Source: Hyphomicrobiales bacterium
GTDB taxonomy: Bacteria > Pseudomonadota > Alphaproteobacteria > Rhizobiales > Xanthobacteraceae
DNA length: 64,000 nucleotides
Reading direction: 5' to 3'
Assembly (NCBI GenBank): GCA_009377755.1
Contig: WHTM01000018.1
Span: 26,204-90,203 of the forward strand
The translations under genes were made by a program, and so were the position numbers. The number at the start of each line of letters is the position of its first letter. The stretch's first letter is position 1. Shown piece after piece: positions 60,744 to 64,000 of the stretch. Under the pieces are notes generated by a model. It made no database searches. It was not told where the DNA came from and saw only the letters and a program-made list of their open reading frames with translations.

Positions 60744-61715
60744 ATGCTCAACGCGGCGATGATCGGCCTCGGCTGGTGGGGTAAGCGGCTGGTCGAGTCG
60801 GTCGAGGGTTCGGATGCGATCCGCTTCCGGCGCGGTGTCACGTTCGAGCCGGAGACGGTGCAGGACTTCGCGGCGAAGCACACGCTTGCGATCGGCACCG
60901 ACTATGCGGAGGTTCTCGCCGATCCGGCGATCGAGGCCGTGGTGCTGGCGACGCCGCACACCACGCATCGCGCCATGGTGGAAGCGGCCGCTGCCGCCGG
61001 CAAGCACATCTATTGCGAAAAGCCGTTCGCGCTTGCCAAGGCGGATGCCGCGGCTGCCCTCGCCGCCTGCCGGCCGGCCGGCGTGACCGTCGGTGTCGGC
61101 CATCACTTCCGGCTGATGCCGTCGATGCAGGCGCTGCGCGGCTGGATCGATGCCGGGGCGCTCGGCACGATCATGCATGCCGAAGGCAACTACAGCCACG
61201 ACTGGCTCGCCAACGCGCCGCCCGGCGGCTGGCGCTCGGCGCCGGAGGAGACCAGGGCGGGCGGCATGACCGGCATGGGCATCCACGTGCTCGACTGCTT
61301 CCGCGATCTCGTCGGCCCGATGGCGCGCGTCAGCGCGCTGTCGAAGCGCCGCGCGCTGGCGCTCGCGACCGGCGACACCACGGCGGCGCTGGTGGAATTC
61401 GCCAACGGCGCCACCGGCACGCTCGCCACCACGCTGAAGACGCCGTTCATTTGGCGCTTCGCGGTCTATGGCGAGAACGCCTGGGTGGAAAGCGTGAGCG
61501 AGACGCGCGCCGTCCTGCACCGCTCAGGCGCCGAGCCGGTGGTGAAGGACTTCGCTCCGAACAATCACCTTGGCCTCAATGTCACGCAGTTTGCCGAAGC
61601 CGCCAGCGGACGCGAACCGTTTCCGATCGACCACGCCGGCATCCTGGCGACGGTTGCGGCGTTGGAGGCGGTGTTCCGCTCGGCGGATGCCGATGGGGCG
61701 TGGCAGGAAGTGTGA
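60744..61715 (+). CDS. Gfo/Idh/MocA-family oxidoreductase
   Basis: A 323-residue NAD(P)-dependent dehydrogenase. MLNAAMIGLGWWGKRLVESV is the Rossmann fold, ATPHTTHRAMVEAAAAAGKH follows, the catalytic motif is CEKPFALA (about 92-99), and NYSHDWLANAPPGGWR belongs to the C-terminal domain. ATG 60744 has AGAGGTGAGG upstream. It could oxidise a cyclitol or sugar-like or terephthalate-type diol; the substrate is unknown. Confidence 0.9.
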   Translation: MLNAAMIGLGWWGKRLVESVEGSDAIRFRRGVTFEPETVQDFAAKHTLAIGTDYAEVLADPAIEAVVLATPHTTHRAMVEAAAAAGKHIYCEKPFALAKADAAAALAACRPAGVTVGVGHHFRLMPSMQALRGWIDAGALGTIMHAEGNYSHDWLANAPPGGWRSAPEETRAGGMTGMGIHVLDCFRDLVGPMARVSALSKRRALALATGDTTAALVEFANGATGTLATTLKTPFIWRFAVYGENAWVESVSETRAVLHRSGAEPVVKDFAPNNHLGLNVTQFAEAASGREPFPIDHAGILATVAALEAVFRSADADGAWQEV

Positions 61716-61734
61716 CTCTCAACGTGTCATTCCG

Positions 61735-61824
61735 GGGCGCCACGAAGCGGCGAACCCAGAATCCATATTCCGAGTCGGTGGTTATGGATTCCAGGCTCGC
61801 GCCTTTGGCGCGCCCCGGAATGAC
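61735..61824. repeat. GTCATTCCGG...CCGGAATGAC repeat overlapping the LysR gene end
   Basis: A 90-bp inverted repeat with ends GTCATTCCGGGGCGC / GCGCCCCGGAATGAC and inner ATGGATTCCAGG. On the minus strand it encodes the last 13 residues and the stop of the LysR regulator. Confidence 0.88.
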
Positions 61825-62750
61825 GGCGCTGCCAGCGCCTCGGCCCATGTCGCCTGAATATGCGCGACCTCCGCCTTGAACCGTTCGAGGAACAGCCGCG
61901 CCTGCGTCGACAGCGTTCGCCGGGACGGTTGGATCACCACGAACTCGGCATGCAGGGCTGGGTCGATCGGATTGATGGTGTATTCGCCGGTCCTGATATC
62001 GTTCACGGAAATCAGGCTCGGCAATACCGTCACCCAGTCGGAACGCGCCACAAGTTCCAGCGTGCCGATCATGGCGTCGAGCTCCAGCATGGAGTCGACT
62101 TCGATGCCGTGCGTCTGGAAATAGGTCTCTAGATTGCGGCGCCGAACGTTGTCGCGCCCCGGTACGATCACCTTGAACGGCCGCAGGTCCTCGAGCCGTA
62201 CCGGCGTGAGCGCTGCGGCATCGGGTCGCGGGCGGGAAATGAGAAACTCGGGGTCGCGGACGAGGTGCGTCACCTTCAGCCCGACCTGACCCTCGAACGC
62301 CGGGACGACCGCGAAGTCGATCTCGTCGGCGAGCGCCAGTTCGGTCAGGAGGCCGCTGTAACCCTCGATGATGTGCAGCCGCACCTCCGGATGCCGGTCG
62401 ATGAACTGCTCGAGCGCCGGAGCCAGCACGGCCCGGGTAAACGTGGGCATCAGGCCGATGCGCAGGTCGCCGGTGACGTCGCTGGCGATGCCGCGCGCCT
62501 CTTCCGCGGCGCTGTCCAGTATCCCGACCGCCTCGATGCAGCGCTTGTAGTAGCGCACGCCCGCCGGCGTCGGGACCACGCCCGCGGCAGACCGCTCGAA
62601 CAGCCGCGCGCCGAGCGTCCGCTCGACCGCGGCCACGTGCTGCGAAATGCCCGACTGCGTGGCGTTCTCACGCTCGGCGGCGCGGGTGAATGACCCCTCC
62701 TCGCACACGGCGATCACCGCGCGAATTTGCCGGAGCGGGATACTGGTCAT
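61782..62750 (-). CDS. LysR-family transcriptional regulator
   Basis: A 322-residue regulator. The N-terminal winged HTH (IRAVIAVCEEGSFTRAAERE, SGISQHVAAVERTLGARLFE) occupies about 1-60 and the co-inducer domain starts near 90 (GDLRIGLMPTF). ATG 62750 is divergent from the M24 gene, with the intergenic region 62751-62896 holding a GCATTAGAA half-site. The last 13 residues (SFRGAPKARAWNP) derive from a palindromic repeat. It probably controls the M24 gene and itself. Confidence 0.92.
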   Translation of the reverse strand: MTSIPLRQIRAVIAVCEEGSFTRAAERENATQSGISQHVAAVERTLGARLFERSAAGVVPTPAGVRYYKRCIEAVGILDSAAEEARGIASDVTGDLRIGLMPTFTRAVLAPALEQFIDRHPEVRLHIIEGYSGLLTELALADEIDFAVVPAFEGQVGLKVTHLVRDPEFLISRPRPDAAALTPVRLEDLRPFKVIVPGRDNVRRRNLETYFQTHGIEVDSMLELDAMIGTLELVARSDWVTVLPSLISVNDIRTGEYTINPIDPALHAEFVVIQPSRRTLSTQARLFLERFKAEVAHIQATWAEALAAPSFRGAPKARAWNP

Positions 62751-62774
62751 TGACGACTCATGGACGAGGCTTCA

Positions 62775-62783
62775 GCATTAGAA
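62775..62783. promoter_or_regulatory. GCATTAGAA half-site in the LysR/M24 divergent promoter region
   Basis: Same 9 bases as each arm of the palindrome at 56588-56606; here followed by AAAATTGATCC without a full second arm. It lies 25 bp upstream of the LysR start in an AT-rich stretch that also includes AATATATTATTTCGG. Confidence 0.45.
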
Positions 62784-62896
62784 AAATTGATCCCCAATCG
62801 AAGAATATATTATTTCGGCAAGGCCCACCATCCGGATAGCATCGCCGCAATGCAAATCAATGCGCCGTACCACGGCAGCAGTGGCGGGAGGATCGC

Positions 62897-64000
62897 ATGG
62901 GAGCGAATTTCGGCATCGCCGGTCTCGATTGGCAACAGCGCGTCAACTGGGACCGCCTGCGCAACTATCGCACGGAACGCGCGCGCGAGATGATGAAGAA
63001 GCATGGCCTCGGCGCCATGCTTTGCATGTATGACGAGAACGTCCGCTACATCACCGGTACGCTGACGCCGGGCTGGAACCGGCTCAAGCCAGGCCTGCGT
63101 TACGCCATGCTGTGCGGCGACGGCGCGCCGATCCTGTTCGAGCAGGGCGATCTCGGCTTCCAGATCGAGCGGCACTCGCCGTGGATCCCAAAGGAGAACG
63201 TGCGTCACTCTTTTGCCTGGATCAAAGGTGCGGCCGGCCCGGCCTCGACCCAGCAGGTGAACAAGTTCACCAAGGCGGTGTTGCAGGCGATGAAGGAGAA
63301 CGGCGTTGCGGGCGAAAAGCTCGGCGTCGACTTCATCGACATTAACATGATTCAGATCTTCAAGGAGAACAACATCAACTGGGTCGACGGCATGACGCCG
63401 ATGATGGAGGCGCGTGCGGTCAAGAGCCCGGACGAGCAGGAATGCTTCCGCATCGTCGGTGCCATCGGCGACGCAACCCACTGGGAATGCATGAAATTCC
63501 TGCGCCCCGGCATCACCGAGAACCAGGTGACCGCGCACCTGATGAAGTACCTCTACAACATTCCCGGCATGGAGGATGTGGAGGACGTGATCGTGTCGTC
63601 CGGCCCGAACACCTGGCCGAACTGGCGCAACTTCTCCGACCGCATCATCCAGCCGGGCGACATCGTGTTCATGGATTTGGCCGCGCTCACCTGGAACGGC
63701 TACAAATCCTGCTACTACCGCACCTATTGCGTCGGTAAGGAGCCCTCGCAGGAGCAGAAGGACACCTACGCCACCGCGCTCGAGTGGCTCGACGACTCCA
63801 TGGGAGCGGTGAAGGTCGGCGCTACCACGCGCGACATCGCGCTAAAATGGCCGTCGGCGATGGAGACCTGGGGCTATGAGGATGAGGACCAGGCGGCCGC
63901 CAACTTGTGGGGCCACGGTCTCGGCCTCGCGCAGTACGATCCGCCGGTGATCTCGCGCATCTGGTCGCTCGATCATCCGGTCGAGATCCAGGAAGGCATG
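62897..64000 (+). CDS. M24-family (pita-bread fold) peptidase-like protein, C-terminus beyond window
   Basis: 368 codons are visible from ATG 62897 (GGGAGGATCGC upstream). The layout is a creatinase-like N-terminal domain (to about 155), then the M24 domain, with GHGLGLAQYDPP as the His-ligand motif. The first metal Asp is in VFMDLAALTWNGY, but where DxTRT normally supplies the second Asp the sequence reads CYYRTY. The family includes Xaa-Pro peptidases, creatinase and DddP-type DMSP lyases. Function is therefore uncertain. Confidence 0.88.
   Translation, partial: MGANFGIAGLDWQQRVNWDRLRNYRTERAREMMKKHGLGAMLCMYDENVRYITGTLTPGWNRLKPGLRYAMLCGDGAPILFEQGDLGFQIERHSPWIPKENVRHSFAWIKGAAGPASTQQVNKFTKAVLQAMKENGVAGEKLGVDFIDINMIQIFKENNINWVDGMTPMMEARAVKSPDEQECFRIVGAIGDATHWECMKFLRPGITENQVTAHLMKYLYNIPGMEDVEDVIVSSGPNTWPNWRNFSDRIIQPGDIVFMDLAALTWNGYKSCYYRTYCVGKEPSQEQKDTYATALEWLDDSMGAVKVGATTRDIALKWPSAMETWGYEDEDQAAANLWGHGLGLAQYDPPVISRIWSLDHPVEIQEGM

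Noticed and set aside
58527..61520. A 997-codon minus-strand frame spanning five plus-strand genes
   Set aside because: It spans several unrelated plus-strand genes with good motifs and ribosome-binding sites, so it is a composition artefact.

Overview
The window is GC-rich chromosomal DNA, most likely from an alphaproteobacterium of the order Hyphomicrobiales, near the Bradyrhizobium / Rhodopseudomonas / Xanthobacteraceae group. This placement is inferred from gene families (ETF-ubiquinone oxidoreductase, type-4 uracil-DNA glycosylase, DUF6481, DUF3096, TAXI-TRAP and TctCA transporters, two branched-chain ABC systems) and from the dense load of short palindromic repeats. I saw no rRNA, tRNA, CRISPR array, phage genes, transposase or integrase. 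Both edges cut a gene: a family 2 glycosyltransferase on the left and an M24 peptidase-fold protein on the right.

Layout. 1-16 kb is mostly housekeeping: polyprenyl diphosphate synthase, an antibiotic-kinase-like protein, ispE behind a TPR lipoprotein-like gene, ETF-QO, UDG-4, cyanide-insensitive-type cytochrome bd (cydAB), a GT39-like membrane glycosyltransferase, rnhB, a GIY-YIG protein and a radical SAM protein. 16-32 kb holds transport and catabolism: a TAXI/TRAP transporter followed by an IlvD/Edd sugar-acid dehydratase, an MBL hydrolase, a DUF898-M48-DUF1499 membrane operon, a cyclase-family hydrolase, and a TctC plus fused TctA-TctB transporter. 32-41 kb has DUF6481, a cold-shock protein, MsrP, an EF-G-like GTPase lacking the catalytic His, an aspartate aminotransferase, a periplasmic binding protein and a GT87 enzyme. 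42-56.5 kb carries two branched-chain (HAAT) ABC transporters, the second linked to an amidohydrolase and facing an FAD monooxygenase, with a CocE/NonD hydrolase beyond. 57-64 kb has two HIBADH-type dehydrogenases, a GlcG-like protein, a maleylacetoacetate-isomerase-like GST, a Gfo/Idh/MocA oxidoreductase, and a LysR regulator divergent from the M24 gene. Overall this is a metabolically versatile soil or water heterotroph that imports organic acids and amino-acid-like or aromatic compounds.

The most unusual content is between the genes. At least six families of palindromic repeats fill spacers, enter coding sequences in frame, and supply stop codons. The clearest is a family of ten ~75-bp hairpins with a shared architecture (CTAG-type ends, an asymmetric 3-nt bulge, a TTGCnGCAA-like loop) but different, mutually compensated arm sequences. 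Eight of them form inverted two-hairpin dyads resembling REPIN/BIME units. Three genes take their TAG stop from a hairpin end, and the whole livG-livF spacer is one dyad. No mobilising enzyme is visible here.
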